Source: Lolium rigidum
Lineage: Eukaryota; Streptophyta; Magnoliopsida; Poales; Poaceae
Assembly: GCF_022539505.1 (NCBI RefSeq)
Contig: NC_061512.1
Span: forward strand, 156,347,962-156,411,961
Direction: 5' to 3'
Length of the DNA: 64,000 nt
Position numbers and translations under genes: made by a program. Shown here one piece after another: positions 1 through 13,100 of the stretch; the first letter of the stretch is position 1, and every line of letters begins with the position of its first letter. A model generated the notes under the pieces. It did no database searches. It saw only the letters and a program-made list of their open reading frames with translations, and had not been told where the DNA came from.

Positions 1-132
1 TGACGGTAAATTGCTCCAAACAAACCTAAAATAGATTCCGTGCAACGAATTAACTATTATAAGACAACATAAAAATATATGATTACTTTTAATCTGATTT
101 TCATTGAAGGTTAATTTCATTCTCTTTCCTAC

Positions 133-529
133 ATGACTGACAGGGTATTAACTTGTCAATGCCTACAAGTTGTAGACTAGGGTTTCGCGGAAAGTAGAGG
201 GAAAGTAGATCTCGAAGGTTTCAGCCGAAAAGGTGCTCGACTGCTAAAAGCTAGGGTTGTGTTGATAATAAATCGATCCTTTCTTTCTTCCTCGACTCCC
301 TCTTATATAGGAGGCGGAGCCGAGGGTTTCGTGATGTACAAGTTACAAACAACGGGAGACTCTTTGAGTTCGTCCCGTATAGTTACAAGTCTCTATTCCT
401 AATATATCTCTATCTTCCATATCAATGCTTTATTGGGCTTCCGGGCTTTGTAATCTTCGGATCGTGGGCCTTCAGTAATCCCCGGGTACCTTCTTCGGCA
501 GACCCATTCGGGATGCCTATGTCAATGAC
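133..529 (-). mobile_element. Solo LTR, Gypsy, same family as E1
   Basis: The LTR body is 138-524 and has TG...CA ends. It is flanked by the 5-bp direct repeat ATGAC (133-137 and 525-529), the target duplication of an integrase-mediated insertion. Its sequence aligns along its length with the two LTRs of E1 (32192-32576 and 49201-49585), including the start TGACAnGG and the end GATGCCTATGTCA. No internal region is present, so it is a solo LTR left by recombination between two LTRs. The strand follows the coding strand of E1. It lies about 2.4 kb upstream of the demethylase transcription start region. Confidence 0.93.
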
Positions 530-1565
530 TTTACAAAAGCTCACTCTTAATTCATCCTGTATGCTAGTTAGTATTGTGTGTGAGACAAAATGGGAAGATG
601 AAATAAAGTTAAATCTTCACTAACATTCAAACAAGAGATAGTCCTCGGACACCATCTCATTGAATAATAACTACTCACGCAAAGAGTCAGTTTAAGACAT
701 GAAGAAACTACTAAACTATTTAAATGTCAACTCCAGATGACAAGGAGTGAGTGACTGACTTTATCTACGACGTAGTTATAACTACACTTACTTCTAAAAG
801 CATAATATTTAAATGGGTGAGTGGATCAAGAGAAAAAAATAACTCATTTATAAGTAAACTTAGAGAAGGGAGTATCGTTGTAGCGGATGCATCTGATATG
901 CAAGTAACATGGATACATCATATCAAAGTGAAAATTTGGCAAATATACCCTTCATTAGTTGATGTTGACAATGCATATCTACCACATTACGTACATGTGA
1001 TGGTATTTTCCCCATGACATAGGGAAAGAAGACGTAGACAAAAAGCTACGCGCAAATTCTCATTGGATCTCGGTTGTTCTTAACAGCGAGCCTATAAGAA
1101 ATATATGTGTATCTTGTTCTACCGAGTCGTGATCACTCTATGTCATTACCATACGTACACACAAAGCAAACACAAAACACCAAAACTCAAGGAAAAAAAC
1201 CCGCAGTATATAAGATGATAGTCATTGTTACCCTGGAATTACAAGCAACACCGTCACAATATTCATGGCAATGCCACCGGTTACCTCTACCAATCACATT
1301 GGGCACAAACATGCAACTCTAGATAACCAGTGCCACTTGGCACAACCGGTGAATGGAGAGAGAGGGAACAATATGGAGGAGGGATACACCGAGAGAGGAA
1401 GGAGTGAGGCACATCGACGAAACAAGGGCAATTCAGATATCAAGGAAGAGAGGAGGGTGTGAGTGTAGGTGATTTTAGACAAAAGAAATGAAAAGAGAAG
1501 ATCTAAATATACATCTAAGATGAATTTAGAGGAGTACAACTGATAAATGGCTGGATGGTTTAGAT
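530..1565. other. Intergenic stretch, nothing recognised
   Basis: AT-rich DNA with no gene, RNA or repeat that I can recognise. Short open frames here (for example 751-1017) have no family resemblance and no gene-like context. Confidence 0.6.
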
Positions 1566-2221
1566 TAGTATGACATCTTGTACCCACAAATTTTATGATA
1601 GTATATATAACGACCAATAATCTTGTCCTATAAGATATAAAACATTTGCCTATGGAAATGAAAATTAGCTAAACAACCAAAAGATGTCTTCAAGCTATCG
1701 ACTTAGTTTCATTGTCACATCAACCTCTATCCATGTAAATTTAAAACTCACTTGATATAATAACACGACAAATTAGCAATGGAGTTGCCCGTTAAGATTA
1801 GTCACGAAGAACAATATTGAATCATAATGATATTTTGTACTAGCAACTTTTTATGATAGTATATATATCGGCCACTAATCTTCTCCTATAAGATATAAAA
1901 CACATGTGCCTATGAAACTGAAAACCGGCTAGACACACAAAAGATATATTCAAGCTATCGTCTTAGTTTAACCATCACATCAACCTTTATACACGTAAAT
2001 TTAGAACTCATTTGATATGATAACTTGAGAAATTAGTAATGGAGTTGATCACCAAAAATATATCAAAACATAATGGTGGAAAACAATGTGCTTGTGTGTC
2101 AACTAGTACAGCTGCCCGATAGCTTAAAGGGTGTAACTAAAGTAAGAGAATATATAGCTTCCATCAAAATTTGAACAAGATGGTTAGTTAAATAATTTGC
2201 AATGATAAGCCGTCTGGTTTC

Positions 2222-2255
2222 AACGGTCGAAAAATCGGTAAATAAGTCGACCGTT
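2222..2255. promoter_or_regulatory. AACGGTCG / CGACCGTT inverted pair, unit 2
   Basis: AACGGTCG at 2222-2229 and its reverse complement at 2248-2255 are separated by 18 nt. AACGG is the core of the plant MSA element bound by MYB3R factors. Just downstream, 2262-2270 reads GGCGCGAAA, which on the other strand fits the E2F consensus TTTSSCGC. Motif matches only; function is inferred. Confidence 0.4.
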
Positions 2256-2688
2256 AAGCTAGGCGCGAAAATAATATTAAAATATGATTTGAAAGGAACG
2301 TCCGCGCGGCAATCGTCTATTTGACCGATCAGCTCGACAGTGACATCCAAGTGATCAGGTGTGGCTAAAGTAACTGACCGGCCAACTCCTATAAGATATA
2401 AACTCACGTGTGCCTATGGAACTGAAAACCGGCATCACATCAACCTTTGTACACATAAATTTAAAACTTATTTAAAATGATAACTTAAGAAATTGGTAAT
2501 GGAATTGATCACAAAGAATGATATCAAATCAAAACATAATGGTGGAAAGCAATGTGGTTGTGTGCCAACCAGTACAGCTGCCCCGATAGACTGAAGGGTG
2601 TAACTAAAGCAAGAGAATCGATAGCTTCCACCAAAATCTAGACAACATAGTTAGTCAAATCATTCGCAATGATAAGCTGTCTGGTTTC

Positions 2689-2722
2689 AACGGTCGAAAA
2701 GTCGGTAACAAAGCCGACCGTT
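2689..2722. promoter_or_regulatory. AACGGTCG / CGACCGTT inverted pair, unit 3
   Basis: Second copy of the inverted pair, arms at 2689-2696 and 2715-2722, with the same 18-nt spacer as in the other unit. Both arms and the spacing are unchanged although neighbouring bases in the two units differ. Possible MYB3R (MSA) sites. Confidence 0.4.
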
Positions 2723-2947
2723 AAACTAGGCGCGGAAAATAACATTAGAATATAATTTGAAAGTAACGTACGCGCGCCAAACTATCTATTTGACCGGACA
2801 GCTCGATAGCGACGTCTCAGTACCAGTGTGATCAGCTGTGGCTAAAGTAACATAAAAAAGAGCCTACACTATTTTTAGGACAAAATCACAAAAGTAACTG
2901 GCTCCTACGGAACGAGTGTGGCCTAGGAGAGGCACATAAATGGCTGC

Positions 2948-2957
2948 TTATTTATAG
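2948..2957 (+). promoter_or_regulatory. Possible TATA box of the demethylase gene
   Basis: TTATTTATAG precedes a C-rich leader about 30 bp downstream and is the best core promoter candidate before the GC-rich 5' UTR. No transcript data were available. Confidence 0.4.
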
Positions 2958-2984
2958 CCGCACCAGATCTTTCCACCTCGTGGT

Positions 2985-3377
2985 CAATCACGCGGTGTCA
3001 TCTTCTTCTCGCTGCTAGTACTATTTCTCTTCTCAGCATAACACCGTTTGTCCCCTCCCATTTCCCCAGAAAACGAAGAATCCAACACTCGACCGAGTCT
3101 CTGCAGCCTTCCCCCACTGGATTCGCTCGATTCTTCGCCCTGAACCCCCACCCCCCACTCTCCCTTCCTCTCCCCTCCTCGATTCCTCGCGCGGGCTCCC
3201 GATCCGTATCGCCGGCGGCCCGGCCGCCCTCGACCTTTCTCGCGCCGCCCGCTCTCTCCGTCGCTGAGGTCGCGGTTGCGCGAACGGAGGTAGGGTTCGA
3301 GGGTCGCTGCCGGCGCCACGCCGTTCACTGCCACCGGCGCCTATCTTCCCTTCCCCCCTTGGAGCTGCAAGTGGGAG
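2985..3377 (+). other. Probable 5' UTR exon of the demethylase gene
   Basis: GC-rich segment lacking a usable start codon in frame with the gene. It ends at a good splice donor (GAG|GTACGTGAT, GT at 3378). The matching acceptor is TTTTGCAG at 4042-4049, giving a 672-bp 5' UTR intron (3378-4049). The second leader exon begins at 4050 and runs into the coding exon. The left end is approximate. Confidence 0.55.
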
Positions 3378-4188
3378 GTACGTGATCGGTGGAAAGTTTG
3401 CTTTTTTAGGTGCTGAAATATCAAGATTTATTGGATTGAGTCTGTGATCGGTGGCATCGAAACTTGGATGTCATAGAAATTAGTAGTATTGTTTGAGTAA
3501 CGTCGGATGCATATCAACTGTAATTCGGAGTTCAGCATGAGATCTTTTTTTTCTTCTTGATTGGGAGCCAGTTCACAAAAAAAAAAAAAATTCTCGGAGG
3601 ACTATGGCCAGAAGAAACTGCAACCACATAGTTCCAACTGGGAGCGGTGGGGGGCACATGAGTTCCCATGTTTTTTTTCTTGCGCCAGGGCAGTTAAAGC
3701 ACGCCAATGCTTCTGCTCTATAGCACAAAGGCGGCCATGTGAATTTTGGAGTGAGTAAATGGAGGATCCACACCACACATGATGGCGGGTGGAGTTTTGT
3801 GTGTGTGTGTAAAGGACCTTAACAAAAATAATTTGGATTACTCAGCTGCATCTGTTCGTTTTTGTTTTTCTGTTTTGGTAAGAGTGCCAGGAGGCTCACG
3901 TTGGCCACTGATAAAGTGATAATATTGGCTCCTTCCTTTAGTACTAGCATATTTTGGATAATCACAATGAGCTGGCCGTGCATATCTGACAGTTGCTTCA
4001 TTGTCTGTGTATATTTAAGGTGGATGAAGTGTGCCTTCATATTTTGCAGGTGCAGAACTGGAGACTGGGAGACCAAATAGGTGGCGATCCAATCTTGCTG
4101 CTCCTGAAAATTGGCAAAAAGCTTGATAGAAACCTATGGTGGGTTAGCTTTTTGTGTACACCAGGTAGATGAAATAGACAAAGTAAAT

Positions 4189-7100
4189 ATGCAGGATTTT
4201 GGACAATGGCTTCCTCAAACACAGAGCTCAGGCGATTTTTATTTCTCAAGTTTGATGTTGGACACTTCCTTAGAGATGCAGACTGGAAGTAGCGCGGTTG
4301 CATTATTGGGGAAAGAATCTGCTCATGCTTTTGGCATTACAAGTGCTGCTGGTCCAGTTGAAGTCAGTAGACATGATTCTGGGGCAATTGAAGAGGTTCA
4401 GAATGGTGCTGGACCAACTGAAGTCATTGACTTGAACAACACTCCACCACCAAAGGCCAAGAGGAAAAAGCACAGGCCAAAGGTCTTCAAGCCACCAAAG
4501 GCTCCTAAGGCTGCAACTCCCAAGCCTGCCAAGGCAAAGGAAGAAAAACCATCTGGCAAAAGAAAATATGTCCGCAAGAATACACAAGCAGGCCAACCTC
4601 CCCCAGAACAGACTGCGGATTCACTCAGCAGATCCAAGCCCAAACCGGTTAAGCGGCGTCTGAACGTTGATGGGGATGCTTTACGAGAGAGCGCACAACT
4701 TGGATATCAATCCCAGCTGAGATCTACCGATCCCAAGGATTATCAACCATGCGAGTCTTCTACCAGTCAAAGTAATGTCCAAACCCAGTTGCCATGCCAT
4801 GTGGATTTTACCACCAGTTCAATGTACAGTTCGGCCAATCAGATGGCTGGTGCACAGTTACTGCCTGCAGATAATACAGAAACAGCAATTTACAGTTCAG
4901 CCAATGAAATAGCCAATGCACAGTTTTTACCTGCACGTTATATACCCAAAGGAATATTACTTGACCTCAATAGTTCTACAGATCAGATGCAAAATGAGTG
5001 TGCTAATTTTGTGGACAGGCCTGCACAATTTTTTCAGTCAGTAGTAAGGGGAACATTACAACAAGATCCTTTGCTAGAGGCCTGTACTGGCATGCCAGGC
5101 AAAAATTTACCTGATCTCAACAGTTCGATCAGTCTAATGCAGGGAATGCCAACTAATTTTACTGAATACTTGCTTTCTTCTCCACAAGCTTCTGTAAGAG
5201 AAACACAAATGGACAAACAGATGTTTAATTGTCACAGGATTCCTGAAAATTCATTTACGACTGCTCAGTGTTCTGAAGGGGTTGCAATGAGGGAAAATTT
5301 CATCACCAATCCTTATTTAAGAGAGGCTTGGGCAACCGACCAAATGTCTCATGGCTACAGATCGACACAAAACCCCATCTCACCGCCCAAGCACATTGAA
5401 GGGCATTCCATGATAGCAAATTTGAACGACCTCACACCGATAGACTATTTGAAGTTTCCGACCAGTTCTTACATGCAAACAGGTGGTGCACTTGGACCTC
5501 ATGGTTCTCGCGGTTCATCACATATGCATGCACTGGATACCAGAGGAGAACATAATGCTTCCAATGGTGCTCATATTTTGTCAGGTGTGAATTTCAACCA
5601 GCAAAGGAATGGATGGACATCTGTAGATGCTTGCCATACTGCAACCTCTCAGGGTTCATATTTTCCTGAAAATTACAAAAGAATGAGAACAGATAATCAT
5701 AGTAACCATCTGAATGGAGCTGTGGGTAACATTTCTACCCCATCTATGCATTTGTCCAACAATCGGAATACAAATGTGGTTTCAACTATCAACTCTAATG
5801 TGTTTACCTTAGCTGATGCTCAAAGATTGATAGTCCGTGAGAAATCACGAGCTTCCCGAGGAATGATTAGTTTTGGAGCATCAAGACACAATATGCTTAA
5901 AAGACCAGAAATGATCCAGCAACATTACCGACCTGCTATGCATGGCACTGCATACAGGGATTCTGTTGAAGCACCTGACGAACATTTCAGGCTCATAACA
6001 GAAAAGTTCACACAGTTTCCTAGTAATGTAAACACCCTTAGAAGCCAAAGCTTTAATCCGAGAACTGGAAGTCATCAACATCAGTTTTTGGAAGGCAACA
6101 CAGTTAAAGGGTCAGATTTGCCGGTTGAACTGAATAAGCACAACACTCCCTCTCAAGATGATACTTGCAATAGCTTCTGCATTGGTGCTTCTCACGAGGT
6201 TGGTAGAAGTATCAGTGGGAAAAAAAATAGTTCCCCTGTCATTCCAACAACCCAGTCAAAGGATAATGACACTTTGGAAAAAAATAGTTGCCCACTGGAG
6301 AGTTCTGGAGAAGTTATTAGGCTCTTTACTAATCCAATAAATTCATCACCAGGTACTGATGTTCTGAGAAATGAGAATCATCAAGTGGAGGTTTGTGGAG
6401 AAACCACTGCAGCTAAAACCAGTGAGAAGCGAAAAGTAGGACGGCCCAGAAAAGAAATAAAACCTGGTGAGATTCCAAAGCCTAGAGGTCGTCCAAGGAA
6501 AGAAAAGGTGGCTGGTACAGAGCTTATGTCCAAAGATAGCCATACTGATCAATTACAAAATGAGGGTATTTGTAGTGTCTCTGGACATCGTGTGGTTGAG
6601 GCTCCTTGTTTCAAAGGGCTTAATACAGAAAGAAGTAGAGAAAGCTTTCCTGGAGCTATAGCACCCCTGGCGGATCTGGATCCTTTGGATCTCATAATTC
6701 AAAAGATAAAAGTCTTACACATAAGCAAATCAGATGACACTGGGACACCTGAGCCACATGGTGCTCTTGTCCCTTATAAAGGAGAATCTGGTGCAATTGT
6801 TCCATATGAGGGGAAAGTGAAAAGAAAACATGCTCGGGTCAAAGTGAACCTTGATCCAGTAACTGCCCTAATGTGGAAGTTATTAATGGAACCGGATATG
6901 GTTGATGGTTCTGAAGAGATGGACAAGGACAAGGAGAAATGGCTCGATGAAGAGAGAAAAATATTCCGAGGACGTATTGATTCATTCATTGCTCGCATGC
7001 ATCTAGTTCAAGGTATTGCTGCTATTTCAAATGATTACTCCCGATAGGGCCTTATATATACTCTTTTACATATAGATAGAGTCCATGTATAGGATTCCAA

Positions 7101-10100
7101 AACCTGACATGGTCTAATGTTCTAACTTCTGAGTTTGTGTTAATGGGATGATCATTAATGGGTTGGGTTGCACTGTGTTCGATGTAGTTTTGTGTTTACG
7201 GATTTGCAGGAGGACACTTTTAAGGCTTTAACTCTTGAATGACCTCTGTGTATTTGCAGGAGATCGACGTTTTTCTCCTTGGAAAGGATCTGTTGTGGAT
7301 TCAGTTGTGGGTGTTTTTCTTACTCAGAATGTCTCAGACCATCTTTCTAGGTGAATTAAAGCTTACAACCTATTTGATTAGAAGCCGTTTGTGACTAGCA
7401 TTCTGAGGTTGTGTTGTTTGTCTGACTGTTTATTTATACTTTTTGCAGCTCTGCTTTTATGGCTCTCGCTGCAAAATTTCCTGCAAAGCCAGAAGTCTCT
7501 AGAATACCTGCAAGTAGGATGTTTCATGCCATGTCAGAAGAGAATGGAGATTGTTCTGGATTGTTTGGTGATTCTGTCAAGTTGCAGGGCGGTATCCTTG
7601 TTGAAGAGGCGAGTCATACAACAGGCTCATTAGTTATAACAGAAGAAGAAGGAAGCAACAGTGTTGGATTGTTCGAAAATTCTCCTGGAGATGGAGTGGA
7701 CTGTGCAGCTGGAGTTTATTGTAATTCTTATGGGACACTGCCGGTTAGACTGCATGAGAGCAAGACACTGGCCGCGGGTACTAAAAGTGTTGTTGAAGCT
7801 GAAGATGTGGCACTGGAGGATGTTGTTTCGTCACAAGACTCTGCCATTTCATCTCAAAGTTCCCCAGATTATCTGTTTAACATGACCGATCACATGTTTC
7901 CTAGTACATATGTAAATTTTACAGCAGAAGATTCTGTTGGCAGAAATATGCCCAATGGTACGAGCAATTCCACCACATATACAGAACTTCTAAGGATGCA
8001 AGAGCTAAAAAGCAAGTTTAATGAAAAAATTGGTTTATCGGAATATGATCGATTTCCAGAGCCATGTGCAAACAAGGGGTCAATGCCCAGCGAAGTACAT
8101 CATCTCAGCAGCAAGCATCAACCACTTCATGCTTCTGTCTCTCGTCACCACAATGGCCAAGCTCATCTGCCAGATCTTACACATGTCAGTTATTTAGAGC
8201 GCTCAGCATACAATGGATTTCATTCCAATGACACACGAGCTGAGACTATATTTAATGGTCCTTTACCTACTCCTGGAATTGACTCTGATAAAACCAAAAT
8301 GGCTGATTCTTTAACTGCCCTTTTATATGATGTAGATGGATCTTTAAGTCAGGAAAAAATTCATTTCCCTTCTGCGACAACACGAGGAGCTGACTTCATT
8401 TCACCAATCATGGATAAGTATTTTCATCCGTCATGTTCAGAGACGGTTTCATTTGCTAAGGAGCACTCCATTCAAAATAATCTTTCAAGAAATGATGCTG
8501 TAGCTGCATTTGTGGAACAGCATGTAAGTCTGAACTTGCAAGAGAAATTTACTACCAAAGCAAAGCAAATTGGAGGTGAAAAACATCAGTCAGGATGTAG
8601 CCAACAGTATGATAATGTTGGACTTTTAAAAAACAAGGACGGGAGTCATTTTTCTTCAAACTTATATCAAAGCGAGAAATCAAATTCTCCACTCCTACAG
8701 GATGTTGCTTCAGATTCAGTAGAGAAACCCAAAGATACCAAAAAGGCTTTCCTTGAAGTTCCTGCTGACAAATCAAAAACAAAGAAGACAAGAGCTGGGG
8801 CTCGTAAAAAGAAAACATATGACTGGGATATTTTAAGAAAAGAAGTTATTGCCAACCGTGGAAATGAAGAAAGAGGTCAGAATGCAAAAGACGCACTTGA
8901 TTGGGAAACAATAAGGCAAATAGATGTGAAGGAAATATCTGACACGATTAGAGAGCGAGGGATGAATAACATGCTGTCGGAGCGCATAAAAGTAAGTATG
9001 TCAGAAATTAATTATTAAATGAAGTACGGTATACCTCTAGTTGTATGAACACGTCCAATTAAATCTAGATTTTCCTATTTGGTGGAATATCATTGTCCAG
9101 TCATGTATGCTCATCTCTATCAATTTGTATTGTAGGCATTTCTAAACCGGTTGGTGACAGACCATGGGGCCATTGATCTTGAATGGTTGCGCTATGTGGA
9201 TCCAGACAAAGCAAAGTAAGCTAAATCATTATATATGAGCTAACATTCATAACAGTACTTGTTTTTTCTACACATTGTCTCGTCATCGCTATTTGAGGAA
9301 AAATTATACGAGGCCTTCCATTGATTTTTTGTTTCAATCGGGCTTCATTTCTAAGTTACCAAACTAACACTTCATTTCTAAGGTTGAGACAAGAGAACAT
9401 ATTTATTCTTGTTGCTCGATTTCCTCAAAAGTTATCGAACATGCTGTGAACAATTGGGTTGAGAGAGAGAGAATAACATTGAGAAAATAGATAACTTTTT
9501 CTTGCTTGATTCCCTCAGAAGTTACACAGGCAACACCTAAATAGTACTCCTACCTCTTTATTTGACTTATTTTGTTTAACTAGGAATCCTCCTAGGTGTC
9601 TTCCCTGGACAGGATTCACACACCACAGCATATCCCTGTCTTGCTAGCCAGCTGGCCGCAATGCATCTGATATTGGTTTGATGCAATATGCTAACGTACG
9701 CAGAAGTATAGGTGTCTGATTGAATTGTAGTTAGTATGTCAAATTAGCTGTGACTCTTAAAAGGGCGCCGTTGACTGTATTATGTATAAATGGCTCTACT
9801 TGAACAGAATCTGGACTAAGGGGCTTGATTGATCAAATTAGAATACTGTAGGGTGCTCGTGTAGCTGTCATATCAAATTAGAATCTGGACTAAGGCTCTA
9901 CACTGAAATCCTATTATATTTAGCCACAGATAAGATTACAGATATACCAGGCACAAGAAAAATAACTGTCATATCTTTACGAAATGCTTTATAGACTTTA
10001 ACTAACATATCATCTTGACATTAATAACTGAAGTCCTATTTTGGGGACTGCAAAGTATGGACTAGTCATTTTTGTTTTGGGTCAGAAGTAGTATCTGGTC

Positions 10101-13100
10101 CTCTTTATCCTCTTTTTAAACAAAATTAGAAGCTTAATAAGAAGGAACTCAATTGGAGGTGGAAGAAACAATTCAATACTTTAGATGCATGGACCCATAC
10201 GTGGTTATTCTAAAATTTATTGACCCATGTGACCTCAACCTTATTAGATGAATGTAGTTCATCCAGTTGTCTTGCACGGCTGTTCAGGTGGGAAGTTTAC
10301 ATGATCGACTGATTAGATGTTTGCACAGTGCACCCCATCTTTATATTTTGTGGCGTTGTGGCGATAGGCTAAATGCATGTAAAATTCTATTGTTGAATGG
10401 TTTTGACATTTAAAACATTCTTATTGTGTCTATTTCAGGGAGTACCTCTTAAGTATTAGAGGACTTGGACTCAAGAGTGTAGAGTGTGTGCGTCTTTTGA
10501 CACTCCATCATATGGCTTTCCCTGTATGTTATTCTTTTCCTAATTTTTCTAATAATTATTCATTTAATTCTGGAGATTTATCTGCATCTTTTAATTATAT
10601 GTGTAGGTGGACACAAACGTTGGTCGAATTTGTGTGAGGCTGGGATGGGTGCCACTTCAACCGCTCCCCGAGTCTCTTCAGTTGCATCTGTTGGAGCTGT
10701 AAGTGTCCTCAATCTTTACAGTTGGTTTGATTAGTATATACACAAATGACTGAGTATGATCATCCACTGCTGAAGGTATCCGATGCTGGAGAACATACAG
10801 AAATACCTCTGGCCTCGATTATGCAAGCTTGATCAGAGGACATTGTAAGTTCCAGAAACACTGTTAAATATTTACTTTGGAAAAGGTCAATTATCTGCAG
10901 GTATATAGTGACAATTTACATTGTGCAGGTACGAGCTTCACTATCAAATGATAACGTTTGGTAAGGTAAACATGAGATATATCAAATTTATTAAAGCAAA
11001 ATTTAGTAATTGGCTTACTGTGTATTATTAAAATAGTTTTACTTTGTTTTCCTTGTCAGGTGTTCTGTACAAAAAGTAAGCCAAACTGCAATGCGTGCCC
11101 AATGAGAGCTGAATGTAAGCACTTTGCGAGTGCGTTTGCGAGGTAATGTCTTAAGATACTTGTATGTTGATATACATTCTACTAGGGTAATCAAATATTT
11201 GTGGGAGTTTTTTTTTTGTGTGTAAGTATGTATTGCAGTGTGTTATTTGGTAGTTACAGTCACCTGGAAACAAATTTGGTAGCTACAATACCTCCCTCGT
11301 GGATAACAATCTATTTACTACCTGGAAACAAATTTGGTAGCTACAATACCTCCCTCGTGGATAACAATCTATTTACTTGCTTGACGGCATCTACTGATAA
11401 TAACCCCCTGCGTAAACTTGGGTTGCTGGAGAAGAAAATTCATTCCAGTTCAATAGTTCTGACAAATCCGGTGGAGCTATTAGCTCTTTCAATAGAAGAA
11501 ATGAAACGCTAGTGGATGGCTGCACGTCGCTAACAAGTTCTATTTTTTATACAGTGCTAGGCTTGCTCTTCCTGGACCTGAAGAGAAGAGTTTAGTTACG
11601 ACAGGAAAGCCAATCGCTGCAGAGAGCTGCCACCAGCCATATATAAGTTCTAGGCCTGTAAATCAACTTGAGTGGAATTCCCATGCCCATGACCATGTTT
11701 TGGATAATCGCCAGCCAATCATTGAAGAGCCAGCAAGTCCGGAACCAGAACCAGAGACAGCAGAGATTAAAGAGAGCGCCATAGAGGATCTTTTCTTTGA
11801 CGATCCTGAAGAAATTCCTACAATCAAGCTTAATTTCGAGGAGTTTGCACAGAATCTCAAGAATTATATGCAAGTCAATAACATTGAAATTGAAGATGCT
11901 GATATGTCAAATGCCTTGGTTGCTATAACTCCGGAAGCTGCGTCTATTCCAACTCCTAAGCTTAAGAATATTAGTCGCCTAAGAACAGAGCATCAAGTGT
12001 ATGTCCCGTCTTCCATAAATCCAGTAGCATTGATGATAATTATAGTACCCTCATGTTTTGTCATATTCGAGAAGTTTACGCATGATCTATACCTGAAATG
12101 TTATTATTTGACATCTCTACTTCTACGTGGCTGCAGCTATGAACTGCCAGACTCACATCCACTTCTGGAAGGAGTGAGTTCATAACACATTGTTGAAATT
12201 AAACTCTACTAATCGGGAATTAAGATCATAATGACGATATTTCCTTACTTTGTGCAGTATGACCAAAGAGAGCCTGACGATCCTTGCCCATATCTGCTCT
12301 CTATATGGACCCCAGGTAAGAAGCACATATAAGTTGAAAAGTATATGGCTTCCATACTCCTGTACGAACAAGGGTTCTTGATGTTTATTTAAATATAAAA
12401 CAGGTGAAACGGCTCAGTCGACTGATGCGCCTAAGACATCTTGCAACTCATATGAGAGCGGTGAACTATGTGACAGCAGTGCATGCTTTAGTTGCAACAG
12501 TATACGGGAGGCGCAGGCTCAGAAAGTGAGAGGAACAATTTTGGTACGTTGTTAATTTATGCAATATTTGCCAGAGTAAAGAATGATAACTGTCTAACTA
12601 TACGTCCTTGTGGGATCCAACTAGTGGGAACTAGTAATGTACGGCCAGTTTACCCATGTTTTATCGAGTTCGCTGTGACCGTTTAAAGGCCTATCAGGAT
12701 TGTATGACTTCCTTAGGTATTCTGAATGATGGAGTTTTCGGTTTTTTCCCCGCTAGGCCCTTTGGAACATAGTTTAGAATTGTCAAATTCCTATGGATTG
12801 CATTCCTATTCCCTGATTCCATAATAAAGTCAAGTTGAGCTCAAACCTCATTTTATTGTACTTATAGAAATCTGAGGCATCCTCTCTCTCCAAGAACTTG
12901 TTTCCTCCAAAATTTGGTGCTGGTTCCTAAAAACAATCCAAAACAGCGTTTGTAAACTTCCTATGTTTTACAATCCTGTGGGAATCCATAGTATGTGACA
13001 TCTTCTTGCTCTGTTTTCCATATTCCAAAATTTCCTATCCTCTGTCCCAAAGAATCCCTAAAGAAAAAATACAGAGAAAAAACATGGAAGAAAGTTCTTC

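Larger units (their letters stand above)
1566..2855. repeat. Imperfect tandem repeat upstream of the demethylase gene
   Basis: Three imperfect head-to-tail units are visible. Each contains TCCTATAAGATATAAA (starting 1626, 1884 and 2387), followed by a shared stretch with 'ACATCAACCT' and 'GATAACTT'. The first unit is short, about 260 bp. Units 2 and 3 are about 500 and 465 bp. They also share a second half with an AACGGTCG palindrome, GGCGCG, and a block ending in GTGGCTAAAGTAAC. The array ends about 100 bp before the likely core promoter. Origin unknown; it may be an old mobile element duplicated in tandem. Confidence 0.85.

Noticed and set aside
4037..6998. Minus-strand and alternative-frame ORFs over demethylase exon 1
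   Set aside because: Shadows of the real plus-strand exon; no family resemblance.
7207..7260. Two TTTGCAGGAG-type acceptors before exon 2
   Set aside because: Only the second (AG at 7258-7259) keeps the conserved DRRFSPWKG frame; the first leads out of frame.
12750..13080. Possible degenerate MITE starting GGCCCTTTGGAA in intron 13
   Set aside because: The proposed right end (CCCAAAGAATCC) pairs poorly and no target duplication is seen.
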